Shown here: one piece after another, positions 9,642 to 17,544 of the stretch
How the letters are laid out: every line of letters starts with the position of its first letter
Position numbering within the stretch: the first letter of the stretch is position 1
Assembly (NCBI RefSeq): GCF_008364625.2
Contig: NZ_CP126604.1
Location: forward strand, 2,294,001 to 2,358,000
Direction of reading: 5' to 3'
Length of the DNA: 64,000 nt
DNA from: Enterobacter dykesii
GTDB taxonomy: Bacteria; Pseudomonadota; Gammaproteobacteria; Enterobacterales; Enterobacteriaceae
Notes under the pieces: generated by a model
Told to the model about the DNA's origin: nothing
The model's database searches: none
Seen by the model: only the letters and a program-made list of their open reading frames with translations
Position numbers and translations under genes: made by a program

Positions 9642-10627
9642 TGACCGAATCGGTACTGAGTATTGAAGACCTGCACCTGAGCTTCCCGATATTTCGCGGT
9701 GAGGTCCACGCGCTGAACCACGTCTCGCTGGAGATCGGCAGGGGCGAAATCGTCGGCGTGGTGGGCGAGTCGGGATCGGGTAAATCCGTGACCGCCATGC
9801 TCGCCATGCGGCTGCTGCCGCAAGGAAGCTACCGCATTCATCACGGTCAGGTGAAGTTACTAGGTGAAAACGTCCTGACGGCGTCCGAGAAGCAGCTTCG
9901 CCAGTGGCGCGGTGCGCGAGTGGCGATGATTTTTCAGGAGCCCATGACCGCCCTCAACCCGACGCGGCGGATTGGCAAACAGATGGTGGAGGTGATCCGC
10001 CAGCATCAGCCGCTCTCGCGGCGCGAGGCGCAGCAGAAGGCGATTACCCTGCTGGAAGAGATGCAAATCCCGGACGCGAAGCAGGTCATGGCGCGTTATC
10101 CGTTTGAACTCTCCGGCGGCATGCGCCAGCGGGTGATGATCGCCCTTGCCTTCTCCTGCGAGCCGGAGCTGATCATCGCCGACGAACCGACCACCGCGCT
10201 GGACGTTACCGTCCAGCTCCAGGTGCTGCGCCTGCTGAAGCATAAGGCGCGGGCCAGCGGGACCTCGGTGCTGTTTATCAGCCACGACATGGCCGTGGTG
10301 TCGCAGCTATGCGACAGAATGTACGTGATGTACGCGGGCAGCGTGATCGAGAGCGGTGCCACGCAAACGCTGATCGACCATCCCGTGCATCCCTACTCCA
10401 TCGGCCTGCTGCGGTGCGCGCCGGAACACGGCCAGCCGCGCGCCCCGCTTCCCGCCATCCCCGGCACGGTGCCCAACCTCAGCCAGCTCCCGCCGGGATG
10501 CGCGTTCCGCGAGCGCTGCTTTGCCGCCGGGGCGAAATGCAGCGAAACGCCGCGCTTAGCGCCCACTGGTGCAGAAGGCCAACAGGCTGCCTGCTGGTAT
10601 CCGCAACGGGAGAAATACCATGACTGA
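9641..10627 (+). CDS. ddpD: Dipeptide ABC transporter ATPase DdpD
   Basis: 328-aa ATPase of the OppD/DppD family. Walker A is GESGSGKS (about residues 44-51), the signature is LSGGMRQR, and Walker B is LIIADEPTTALD. The C-terminal oligopeptide-transporter extension carries the cysteines CAFRERCFAAGAKC, which bind an iron-sulphur cluster or zinc in this family. It overlaps ddpF by eight bases. With DdpF it forms the heterodimeric motor. Confidence 0.93.
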   Translation: MTESVLSIEDLHLSFPIFRGEVHALNHVSLEIGRGEIVGVVGESGSGKSVTAMLAMRLLPQGSYRIHHGQVKLLGENVLTASEKQLRQWRGARVAMIFQEPMTALNPTRRIGKQMVEVIRQHQPLSRREAQQKAITLLEEMQIPDAKQVMARYPFELSGGMRQRVMIALAFSCEPELIIADEPTTALDVTVQLQVLRLLKHKARASGTSVLFISHDMAVVSQLCDRMYVMYAGSVIESGATQTLIDHPVHPYSIGLLRCAPEHGQPRAPLPAIPGTVPNLSQLPPGCAFRERCFAAGAKCSETPRLAPTGAEGQQAACWYPQREKYHD

Positions 10628-11549
10628 TGTACTGCTGGAACTGGATAGCGTGCACGTGAACTTTGCGGCGCGCAAAAACTGGCTGGGGCGCGTGACGGAA
10701 CAGGTCCATGCCCTCAACGGGCTCGATCTTCAGATCCGTCGGGGGGAAACGCTGGGCATTGTCGGGGAATCAGGCTGCGGGAAAAGCACGCTGGCCCAGC
10801 TGCTGATGGGCATGCTTAAGCCCAGCACCGGCGCGTGCCAGCGGGCGCACCACGCGGGCGGCATGCAGATGGTGTTTCAGGATCCGCTCTCCTCGCTCGA
10901 CCCGCGATTGCCGGTCTGGCGCATCATCACCGAGCCGGTGTGGGTGCAAAAACGCAGCAGCGAGCGCGCGCGCCGTCAGCTGGCTGAAAACCTGGCGCTG
11001 CAGGTTGGCATTCGCCCGGAATATCTCGACAGGCTTCCGCACGCATTCTCCGGCGGGCAGCGCCAGCGCATCGCCATCGCCCGGGCGCTCTCGTCCGACC
11101 CCGATATTATCGTGCTTGATGAACCCACCAGCGCGCTGGATATCTCCGTGCAGGCGCAGATCCTCAACCTGCTGGTGACCCTGCAGCAGCAGCGTAATCT
11201 GACCTACGTGTTAATCTCGCATAACGTCTCGGTGGTCAGACACATGAGCGACCGCGTGGCGGTGATGTACCTCGGGCAGATTGTGGAGCTGGGCAGCGCC
11301 GCGCAGGTGCTTGGCGAGCCGCGCCATCCCTACACCCGTCTGCTGCTCGACTCGGTTCCCCGCACCGGTGAACCGCTGGATGAAAATCTGGCCTTGCGCA
11401 AAACGGAGCTTCCCGGCAACCGTCACCTGCCCGAGGGCTGTTTTTTCCGCGACCGTTGCCCGATGGCAGCGCAGGGGTGTGAGCATCCCCAGCCGTTACA
11501 GCCCTCTCGCGAGGGCCGTGACGTCCGCTGCTGGCGCAGTCTGGGTTAG
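10620..11549 (+). CDS. ddpF: Dipeptide ABC transporter ATPase DdpF
   Basis: 309-aa ATPase of the OppF/DppF family. Walker A is GESGCGKST, the signature FSGGQRQR, and Walker B IIVLDEPTSALD. The C-terminal OppF extension has CFFRDRCPMAAQGC. The start was taken at the ATG of MTDVLLELD (10620), inside the end of ddpD, because it gives the family N-terminus. It is the last gene of the ddp operon and its stop overlaps, tail to tail, the convergent dehydrogenase gene. Confidence 0.93.
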   Translation: MTDVLLELDSVHVNFAARKNWLGRVTEQVHALNGLDLQIRRGETLGIVGESGCGKSTLAQLLMGMLKPSTGACQRAHHAGGMQMVFQDPLSSLDPRLPVWRIITEPVWVQKRSSERARRQLAENLALQVGIRPEYLDRLPHAFSGGQRQRIAIARALSSDPDIIVLDEPTSALDISVQAQILNLLVTLQQQRNLTYVLISHNVSVVRHMSDRVAVMYLGQIVELGSAAQVLGEPRHPYTRLLLDSVPRTGEPLDENLALRKTELPGNRHLPEGCFFRDRCPMAAQGCEHPQPLQPSREGRDVRCWRSLG

Positions 11550-12295
11550 ATTTGGGCCATTCCGCCGTCCACAAACAGCTCGGTGGCGTTAATAAAGCTG
11601 GCCGCGTCGGAGGCCAGAAACGCCACCGCTTTCCCCACCTCGCCCGGCGCGCCTAAGCGCCCAAGCGGTACCTGAGCGGCCAGCGCGTCGTACAGACCCT
11701 GACGGTGCTCTTCCGGCACCAGATCGCCGAGACCCGGGGTTTTGATCGGGCCCGGGCTTACCACGTTGACGCGGATTCCGCGGCCCTGCAAATCCAGCGC
11801 CCAGGAGCGGGCAAAGTTGCGCACGGCGGCCTTGCTGGCGCTGTAGACGCTGAAGTTGGCCGTCCCTTTAATCGACACCGTCGAGCCGGTCAGAATAATC
11901 GACGAACCGGTGGATAGCAGCGGCAGCGCCTTCTGCACCGTAAACAGCACCCCGCGAACGTTGGTGCCAAAAATCCTGTCAAACTGCTCTTCGGTGATCG
12001 CGCCCAGCGGCAGCATATCGCCGCCACCGGCATTGGCGAACAGAATATCGAGGCGGCCTTCTTCTTTGGCTATCCGGGCATAAACCTCATCCAGATCGGC
12101 AAGCTTAGAGACGTCCGCGCGAATGCCCACTGCCGTTGAAGCAATTTCTGCGACCGCCGCGTCAAGCTCGGCCTGACGACGACCGGTGATATACACCTTC
12201 GCGCCCTGTGCCGCCAGCTCCTGCGCCGTGGCAAGACCGATACCGGTGCTGCCGCCGGTGACCAGTGCGATTTTTCCTGAGAGAGTCGTGTTCAT
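11546..12295 (-). CDS. SDR-family NAD(P)-dependent oxidoreductase
   Basis: 249-aa classical short-chain dehydrogenase. The cofactor motif TGGSTGIG is at about residues 12-19, NAG follows near 85, and the catalytic Ser/Tyr-xxx-Lys appears as GSTVS...YSASK. The C-terminal FLASDAASFINATELFVDGG segment is typical. The substrate is unknown. The start is the ATG at 12293-12295 (MNTTLSGK) preceded by AAGG; longer reading frames run into the divergent LysR gene. The adjacent LysR gene (114 bp, divergent) is its likely regulator. Confidence 0.88.
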   Translation of the reverse strand: MNTTLSGKIALVTGGSTGIGLATAQELAAQGAKVYITGRRQAELDAAVAEIASTAVGIRADVSKLADLDEVYARIAKEEGRLDILFANAGGGDMLPLGAITEEQFDRIFGTNVRGVLFTVQKALPLLSTGSSIILTGSTVSIKGTANFSVYSASKAAVRNFARSWALDLQGRGIRVNVVSPGPIKTPGLGDLVPEEHRQGLYDALAAQVPLGRLGAPGEVGKAVAFLASDAASFINATELFVDGGMAQI

Positions 12296-12409
12296 GTCAT
12301 TTACCTTTTGTTGGGTTTGCGTTGAACAAACTTTAGCCCTTGCGGCATTAGTTAAAAACAGGCAAAAATGAAAATGACTATTCACATACAGAAATAATCC
12401 GAGGTCATC

Positions 12410-13315
12410 ATGGACCAGCTCATGGCGATGCGCGCCTTTACGCGGGTCGTAGAGTCCGGCAGCTTTACCCGCGCGGCGGACTCGCTGAATATGCCGATCG
12501 CCACGCTGAGCAAACTGGTTAAATCGCTTGAGGCGCACCTGGAGATACGCCTTCTGCACCGCACCACTCGCCGGGTGGTCGCGACGCCTGAAGGGATGGA
12601 ATACTATGAAAAAGCGCTCAGGGTGCTGATTGATATCGAAGATATCGACACCTCGTTTCGCGTTTCCCGCGCGACGCCAAAAGGTCATTTGCGGGTTGAC
12701 GTGGGCGGATCCACCGCCCGGGACGTGCTCATTCCCCTGCTGCCGGATTTTATGCAGCGCTATCCGGAGATCCGCATCGACCTTGGCGTGGCCGACCGGC
12801 CGGTCGATCTCATCAGCGGTAACGTAGACTGCGTGATCCGCGGCGGTCCGCTGGACGATTCAACCCTCATCGCCCGTCATCTCGGTAACGCCGAAATGGT
12901 CACCTGCGCGACGCCGGGTTACCTGAGAAATCACGGCGTTCCGGCCTATCCGCAGGAGCTGCGCAACGGCCACAAGCTGATTAGCTATCTCTCGCCCGTC
13001 ACCGGACGGCCGTTTCCGTTTCGCTTCCGGCAGAAAGGCGAGGCGCTGGAAATCAACATTCCGCACTATCTCGGCGTCAATGAAAGTAATGCCCATCTGG
13101 CGGCTGCCGCGGCGGGGCTGGGGATCGTTCAAACCTTTGAGTATTCGGCAAAGTCGTATCTGCAGGCGGGAACGCTGGCGGCTATCCTGGGCGACTGGCG
13201 CCCTGCCGCGTATCCGTTTCATGTGGTTTACCCGCAGAACCGGCATTTGACGCACCGCCTGAAGGTGTTTATCGCCTGGCTGGCGGAGGTGTTCCCCGCC
13301 GCGCTGAAGGGATAG
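12410..13315 (+). CDS. LysR-family transcriptional regulator
   Basis: 301 aa. It has an N-terminal winged helix-turn-helix (MDQLMAMRAFTRVVESGSFTRAADSL, split at VVESGSF) and a C-terminal periplasmic-binding-like effector domain (about 90-295). It belongs to the DsdA/AaeR-like LysR subgroup that often pairs with neighbouring dehydrogenases. It is divergent from the SDR gene, the usual LysR arrangement, so it probably controls that gene. The effector is unknown. Confidence 0.88.
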   Translation: MDQLMAMRAFTRVVESGSFTRAADSLNMPIATLSKLVKSLEAHLEIRLLHRTTRRVVATPEGMEYYEKALRVLIDIEDIDTSFRVSRATPKGHLRVDVGGSTARDVLIPLLPDFMQRYPEIRIDLGVADRPVDLISGNVDCVIRGGPLDDSTLIARHLGNAEMVTCATPGYLRNHGVPAYPQELRNGHKLISYLSPVTGRPFPFRFRQKGEALEINIPHYLGVNESNAHLAAAAAGLGIVQTFEYSAKSYLQAGTLAAILGDWRPAAYPFHVVYPQNRHLTHRLKVFIAWLAEVFPAALKG

Positions 13316-13333
13316 CCGGGCGCAAACCCGGCT
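13314..13333. terminator. Hairpin between convergent LysR gene and osmC
   Basis: agccggg / cccggct stem of seven base pairs with a six-base loop, between two converging genes. There is no T-run; it probably serves as a bidirectional transcript end. Confidence 0.45.
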
Positions 13334-13338
13334 GTGGC

Positions 13339-13767
13339 TTAATTGAGCTTATAGTCCAGGGTAATCTCGGCTTTCAGGAGTTGCGAGACCGGACAGCCCG
13401 CTTTTGCTTTCTGAATAATGCCGTCGAACTGCTGCGGGGCAATGCCTGGAACGGTCACCTTGCTATTCAGGGCAACCTTAGTGATGGCAAAGCCGCCGTC
13501 GGTTTTATCCAGAGAGACGTCCGCGGTGGTATCAATGGAATCGGCGGTATAGCCCGCTTCCCCGAGCATCAGCGACAGCGCCATTGAGAAACAGGCCGCG
13601 TGTGCCGCGCCGATCAGCTCTTCGGGGTTGGTCCCCTTTTCCCCCTCAAAGCGGGTATTGAAACCATAAGGCTGCTGATTGAGAACGCCGCTCTCGGTGG
13701 AAACCGTTCCTTTTCCGCGCTTAATGTCGCCAGACCAGTGTGCCGAACCGTGCTTATGAATAGTCAT
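13339..13767 (-). CDS. osmC: Osmotically inducible peroxiredoxin OsmC
   Basis: 142-aa thiol peroxidase that reduces organic hydroperoxides in the cytoplasm; RpoS/Rcs-controlled in E. coli. The two catalytic cysteines are in AHAACFSMALS and KAGCPVSQLL, and the N-terminus MTIHKHGSAHWSGDIKRG is almost that of E. coli OsmC. Length is the family norm. The start is preceded by AAGGAG. It lies on the same chromosomal path as in E. coli (ddp - osmC - bdm - sra - maeA), but here three accessory genes separate it from bdm. Confidence 0.96.
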   Translation of the reverse strand: MTIHKHGSAHWSGDIKRGKGTVSTESGVLNQQPYGFNTRFEGEKGTNPEELIGAAHAACFSMALSLMLGEAGYTADSIDTTADVSLDKTDGGFAITKVALNSKVTVPGIAPQQFDGIIQKAKAGCPVSQLLKAEITLDYKLN

Positions 13768-13882
13768 TCTTGCTCTCCTTTTGGCTTACAAAGGGTTAAG
13801 TATAGACTACGCATCTGCCCCACCCTGGAACACAGACAATTCCGGGACTTTCACCTGCTGTACCAACAAAAAGGATAATGAT

Positions 13883-14842
13883 ATGGCGCTAAAAATCAGG
13901 ATGGCCGTTGCCGTCACCACGCTGGCTCTGTCGCTGACTTCACTGGCGAAAACGCCGGAGAACTTTATCTATACCAGCTCGGGCGATCTCGACGCGGCGT
14001 TTCCGCTTGTTGCGCGAAGCGATGTCGGCGGCGTGCAGATCGTTTACAACTGGCGCCTGCTGGAACCCGAGAAGGACAGCTATGACTTTTCGCGGATTGA
14101 ACAGGATCTGGCGCGCGTTAAGGCCGCCGGAAAAAAGCTCTTTATTCAAATCCAGGATCGTTTCTTTGAGCCGGACGCCCGCTACGTTCCGGACTATCTG
14201 ATGCGCGACACGCAGTACGGTGGCGGGATTGCGCCGCAGTTCGATAACCCCGGCGAAGGTAAGCCGGTCGGGTCAGGATGGGTGGCGCGTCAGTGGGATC
14301 CCGCCGTGCGCCAGCGCTACCAGGCGCTGCTGGCCGCCCTCGCGAAACGCTTTGACGGCGAGGTGTATGGGGTAAACCTGCCCGAAACCGCCATCGATCT
14401 CGACGAAAAAAATCCGCCCGCCGGATTTACCTGCGACAGCTATTTCGCGGGTGAAATGGAAAACCTGGCCTTTGCGCGAAAGGCTTTTCAGAAATCACAC
14501 GTGGTGCAGTACGTGAACTTCTGGCCGTGCGAATGGGATAACGACCACAACTACATGGGGCGTCTGTTTGCGTACGCCAGCGCTAACAATATCGGCCTGG
14601 GCGGGCCGGACATTGTTCCCAACCGCAAGGCCCACATGAAGAATGCCTATCCCTTCTTCCATAAAAATAAACAGACGCTGCCGCTCATCGCCATGGCGGT
14701 TCAGGAGCCGACCCTGACCTATAAGGATCCTCAGACCGGAAAACCGTTCACCAAAGCGGAATTTGTCCGCTTCGGCGAAAGTTATCTCGGTGCCGATATT
14801 ATTTTCTGGAGCACGACGTCTCCCTGGCTAAAGGCGAAGTAA
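13883..14842 (+). CDS. Secreted TIM-barrel glycosidase-like protein
   Basis: 319 aa with a signal peptide (MALKIRMAVAVTTLALS, cleavage near SLA). The body resembles (beta/alpha)8 glycoside hydrolases: VQIVYNWRLLEPEKDSYDF followed by KAAGKKLFIQIQDRFF is the usual strand 2-helix-strand 3 region of GH5/GH42-like barrels. Acidic residues in GVNLPETAID may be catalytic. I do not recognise a characterised homologue, so the substrate is open. The start at 13883 has AAAAGGATA upstream; an earlier frame from 13781 has none. It is convergent with the LysR gene at 14850, eight bases away. Confidence 0.65.
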   Translation: MALKIRMAVAVTTLALSLTSLAKTPENFIYTSSGDLDAAFPLVARSDVGGVQIVYNWRLLEPEKDSYDFSRIEQDLARVKAAGKKLFIQIQDRFFEPDARYVPDYLMRDTQYGGGIAPQFDNPGEGKPVGSGWVARQWDPAVRQRYQALLAALAKRFDGEVYGVNLPETAIDLDEKNPPAGFTCDSYFAGEMENLAFARKAFQKSHVVQYVNFWPCEWDNDHNYMGRLFAYASANNIGLGGPDIVPNRKAHMKNAYPFFHKNKQTLPLIAMAVQEPTLTYKDPQTGKPFTKAEFVRFGESYLGADIIFWSTTSPWLKAK

Positions 14843-14849
14843 TCCCTTC

Positions 14850-15725
14850 TTATGCCAGGTAGCGCGACAGTTCGTCAAGGAACACGCGCAGCGCGGCAGG
14901 CTGGTATTCCCGGGACTGATAAATGCCATGGATGGCAAGCGCTTTCGGCTCAAGCGCCTCCAGTACCGGCACCAGCAATCCCTGTTCCAGCGCGGCAGAC
15001 GCTTCGCGCTCCGGCAGCATGGCGATACCGCAGTGCTTGATCGCCGCGTCCATCAGCAGCGAAGAGATGCTGGCGCTCAGGTTGCCGCTGACGGCCACGC
15101 TCAGGCTTTCCCCTTCCGGCGTCAGGAAGTGCCAGGACTGCCCGGCAAAAAAGCTGTAGTGCAGGCAGTTGTGCTGCGCTAACTCTTCGGGGCTGACGGG
15201 GGTACCGTGCTGTGCCAGATACGCCGGCGAGGCGCAGAGCACCGAGCGACATTCCCCCAGCCGGCGGGCAATCATGCCGGGTTCGGGGTTGTCGGTAATG
15301 CGCACGGCGACATCAATGCGCTCTCCCACCAGGCTCACCGGGTGGTTGTTCACGTCCAGCTCGATGCGCAGCTGCGGGTAGCGCGAGAGCAGCTCAGGCA
15401 GGATCGGCGCAATGAGGTGCATGGCGGTAAAATGGGCGCAGGCCACCCGCAGCGTGCCGGACGGCAGATCCTTCTCCGACTGGCCCTCGATTTCCTGCGA
15501 AATCTGCGAGAGCGTCCGGGTTTTTTGCAGCACCTTTTCTCCTGCAGCGGTCAGCGTCAGCTTGCGCGTGGAGCGGTTTACCAGCCGCGTACCCGCCCAC
15601 TTCTCCATTTGTTCAAGGTAGCGGCTCACCATCGGTCGGGAAATGCCCAACGCGCGGGCCGCCGCGCTCAAACTGCCCAGCTCGCATATCCGGTTGTAGA
15701 CCTGAGCGGCGATAACGCGATCCAT
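14850..15725 (-). CDS. LysR-family transcriptional regulator
   Basis: 291 aa. The N-terminal winged HTH (VYNRICELGSLSAAARALG then ISRPMVSRYLEQ) is followed by a LysR substrate-binding domain. The start at ATG 15723-15725 (MDRVIAAQ) gives the normal LysR N-terminus; an upstream extension of 29 residues is unlikely. It is divergent from the MBL-fold gene at 15836, its probable target. An inverted repeat lies between them (15769-15819). Confidence 0.88.
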   Translation of the reverse strand: MDRVIAAQVYNRICELGSLSAAARALGISRPMVSRYLEQMEKWAGTRLVNRSTRKLTLTAAGEKVLQKTRTLSQISQEIEGQSEKDLPSGTLRVACAHFTAMHLIAPILPELLSRYPQLRIELDVNNHPVSLVGERIDVAVRITDNPEPGMIARRLGECRSVLCASPAYLAQHGTPVSPEELAQHNCLHYSFFAGQSWHFLTPEGESLSVAVSGNLSASISSLLMDAAIKHCGIAMLPEREASAALEQGLLVPVLEALEPKALAIHGIYQSREYQPAALRVFLDELSRYLA

Positions 15726-15768
15726 ATAAGCTCCATTTGCTCGATTTATGAAACTAAGCATGTCTTGT

Positions 15769-15819
15769 TTCAGGAATTCTGGCAAATGCGAATATCCGTA
15801 CAATAGACACATTCCTGAA
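15769..15819. promoter_or_regulatory. Inverted repeat between divergent LysR and MBL-fold genes
   Basis: Arms ttcaggaat (15769-15777) and attcctgaa (15811-15819), nine base pairs, 33 bases apart, in the divergent promoter region. Candidate regulator binding site; the role is inference. Confidence 0.35.
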
Positions 15820-15835
15820 CAACAGAGACAACAGC

Positions 15836-16687
15836 ATGAAATTCACTCACCTTGCCCTGCTTTCCACCCTTTTCACGCCGGCTGTTTTTGCCGCGCCGTT
15901 AACCATTGATACCTGGAACCCGCAGGAAAAAGGCATTTTCCCGGTCTCCTCCACGCTGGTTTCCGGCCCGAAAGAGGCGGTGCTGTTTGACGCGCAGTTC
16001 AGCGTGAAGGATGGCGAAGCGCTGGTAGAGAAAATTCGCCGCAGCGGTAAAACACTGAATAAGATTGTGATCACCTCCGGCGATCCGGATTTCTATTTTG
16101 GCCTGCAGCCGCTGGTCAAAGCCTTCCCGAATGCCAAAGTGGTGGCCACGCAGCATGTGGTTGACCATATTAAAGCCACCAAAGACGCCAAGCTCGCCTT
16201 CTGGGGGCCGCAGATGAAGGACGGCGCGCCAACGGAGCTGGTCGTCCCGCAGGTGCTTGCCTCCACCACGTTCATGGTTGACGGGGAAAAGATCGACATC
16301 GAACAGCCAGACAGCTATGCGGCGTATGTGTGGATCCCGTCGGCAAAAACGATCCTCGGCGGCACCGGGGTAGCCTGGGGTATTCACGTCTGGACGGCAG
16401 ACACCCAGACGCCGGAAAGCCGCAAGCAGTGGCAGGAAACGCTGGAGAATATGGCCGCTCACAAACCTGAGCGCGTGATACCGGGCCACTACCTGGGCAC
16501 TCCACCAGCGGGTACTGGCGCGATTGATTTTACCCGCGACTATCTGCAGCGCTTTGAAAAGGCTTTAGCCGCGCATAAAGATTCCGCAGGCGTCATCAGC
16601 ACCCTGAAAAAACAGTATCCAGGCCTGGCTGATGAGAGCTCGCTGGAATTAAGCGCCAAAGTGAACACTGGCGAAATGAAGTGGTAA
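15836..16687 (+). CDS. Periplasmic MBL-fold protein with altered metal site
   Basis: 283 aa with a signal peptide (cleaved after FAA, about residue 20). The fold matches metallo-beta-lactamase-type hydrolases: VSSTLVSGPKEAVLFDAQFS is the usual beta-strand pair before the metal site, and the late GHYLG holds His218. The HxHxDH metal motif, however, reads SGDPDF (residues 81-86). Three ligand histidines are replaced by Ser, Asp and Phe, and only the Asp is kept. It is therefore either inactive or uses a different metal arrangement. It probably belongs to the regulon of the divergent LysR gene. Confidence 0.75.
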   Translation: MKFTHLALLSTLFTPAVFAAPLTIDTWNPQEKGIFPVSSTLVSGPKEAVLFDAQFSVKDGEALVEKIRRSGKTLNKIVITSGDPDFYFGLQPLVKAFPNAKVVATQHVVDHIKATKDAKLAFWGPQMKDGAPTELVVPQVLASTTFMVDGEKIDIEQPDSYAAYVWIPSAKTILGGTGVAWGIHVWTADTQTPESRKQWQETLENMAAHKPERVIPGHYLGTPPAGTGAIDFTRDYLQRFEKALAAHKDSAGVISTLKKQYPGLADESSLELSAKVNTGEMKW

Positions 16688-16697
16688 TTTAAAAACG

Positions 16698-16728
16698 GCT
16701 CCTGCTATATTTCCACGATAGCAGGAGC
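16698..16728. terminator. Strong hairpin after the MBL-fold gene
   Basis: gctcctgctat / atagcaggagc, 11 perfect base pairs with a nine-base loop, 11 bases after the stop codon. No U-tract follows. Confidence 0.55.
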
Positions 16729-16919
16729 ACCGCCAAAATATCCCCGCCGTTACCCGTCGATATAGCCACACCTTTTAAAAGCGCATAAAAGCATGCACTT
16801 ATGTCATTTTTATTTCTAAGATGAATCTGAACCACAACCGGGAAAATATTTGCCATTCTGTTTATGAATTAAATTTTTTGCGAGCCGTACCATTAAACAG
16901 ACAACGACACGGAGGCAGC

Positions 16920-17135
16920 ATGTTTACTTATTACCCGGCTAATACTGCAGCAGCACAACCTGAACTCGTTAACGCGATTGCGCAGGGTCTTCACGCCGAG
17001 CACGGTGCTGTGACTGAAGATGACATTTTGATGGAACTGACCAAATGGGTGGAATCCACGGATAATGACATCCTCAGTGACATCTACCAGCAGACCATTA
17101 ACTACGTCATCAGCGGGCAAAACGCACCCTTGTAA
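16920..17135 (+). CDS. bdm: Biofilm-dependent modulation protein Bdm
   Basis: 71 aa, same length as E. coli Bdm and nearly identical in the central VTEDDILMELTKWVE and ILSDIYQQTINYV segments. Bdm is an Rcs- and osmolarity-responsive small protein linked to flagellar and biofilm control; in E. coli its mRNA is an RNase III target. The start at 16920 has GGAGGCAGC in front, so an extension to 16821 is rejected. It is followed by sra, as in E. coli. The small family also resembles YmgB/AriR, but length and synteny decide for Bdm. Confidence 0.95.
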   Translation: MFTYYPANTAAAQPELVNAIAQGLHAEHGAVTEDDILMELTKWVESTDNDILSDIYQQTINYVISGQNAPL

Positions 17136-17230
17136 AAACCTGCTAAGCTGGATCTGCAACCTAAGGGGTTACATTTCGTTTGCGTGAGCAAACTGGTCCT
17201 TAAAACTATCAACAGGATTGAGGAGTTAAC

Positions 17231-17368
17231 ATGAAATCGAACCGTCAGGCACGCCATATTCTGGGACTGAACTACAAGCTTTCCAATCAGCGTAAAGTGG
17301 TGATTGAAGGCGACCACGAAACGCAGGTCACTCACGCCACGGGCAGAAAACGCCACGCGGGCAAGTAA
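17231..17368 (+). CDS. sra: Stationary-phase ribosome-associated protein Sra (RpsV)
   Basis: A 45-aa basic protein, start [12 protein letters not shown], end TGRKRHAGK. It is close to E. coli Sra (45 aa), a small 30S-associated protein made in stationary phase. The ORF has an AGGAGTTAAC ribosome binding site. A rho-independent terminator follows at once. The order bdm - sra - maeA is conserved. Confidence 0.95.
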   Translation: MKSNRQARHILGLNYKLSNQRKVVIEGDHETQVTHATGRKRHAGK

Positions 17369-17388
17369 GTTCCAGACTGAGATCCAGA

Positions 17389-17420
17389 ACACCATCGGTA
17401 ATCCCGGTGGTGTTTTTGTT
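17389..17420 (+). terminator. Rho-independent terminator after sra
   Basis: aacaccatcgg / cccggtggtgtt stem (one wobble pair) followed by tttttg. Confidence 0.85.
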
Positions 17421-17544
17421 TATGTGTTGCGGTAATTAATATTTAGCTCCTTTATAATACCGTCGGACCGCACCCCATCGCACAGGCCAGAAAGATGACA
17501 AACAGCAGTGTCAGGGACGGATCTTCATAAAAAGAGTGAGTGAC

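Noticed and set aside
16821-17135. Reading the small protein as YmgB/AriR, which would link it to the BLUF protein as in the E. coli light pathway
   Set aside because: The 71-aa form, its sequence and the bdm-sra-maeA order identify Bdm; the BLUF-AriR connection does not apply.
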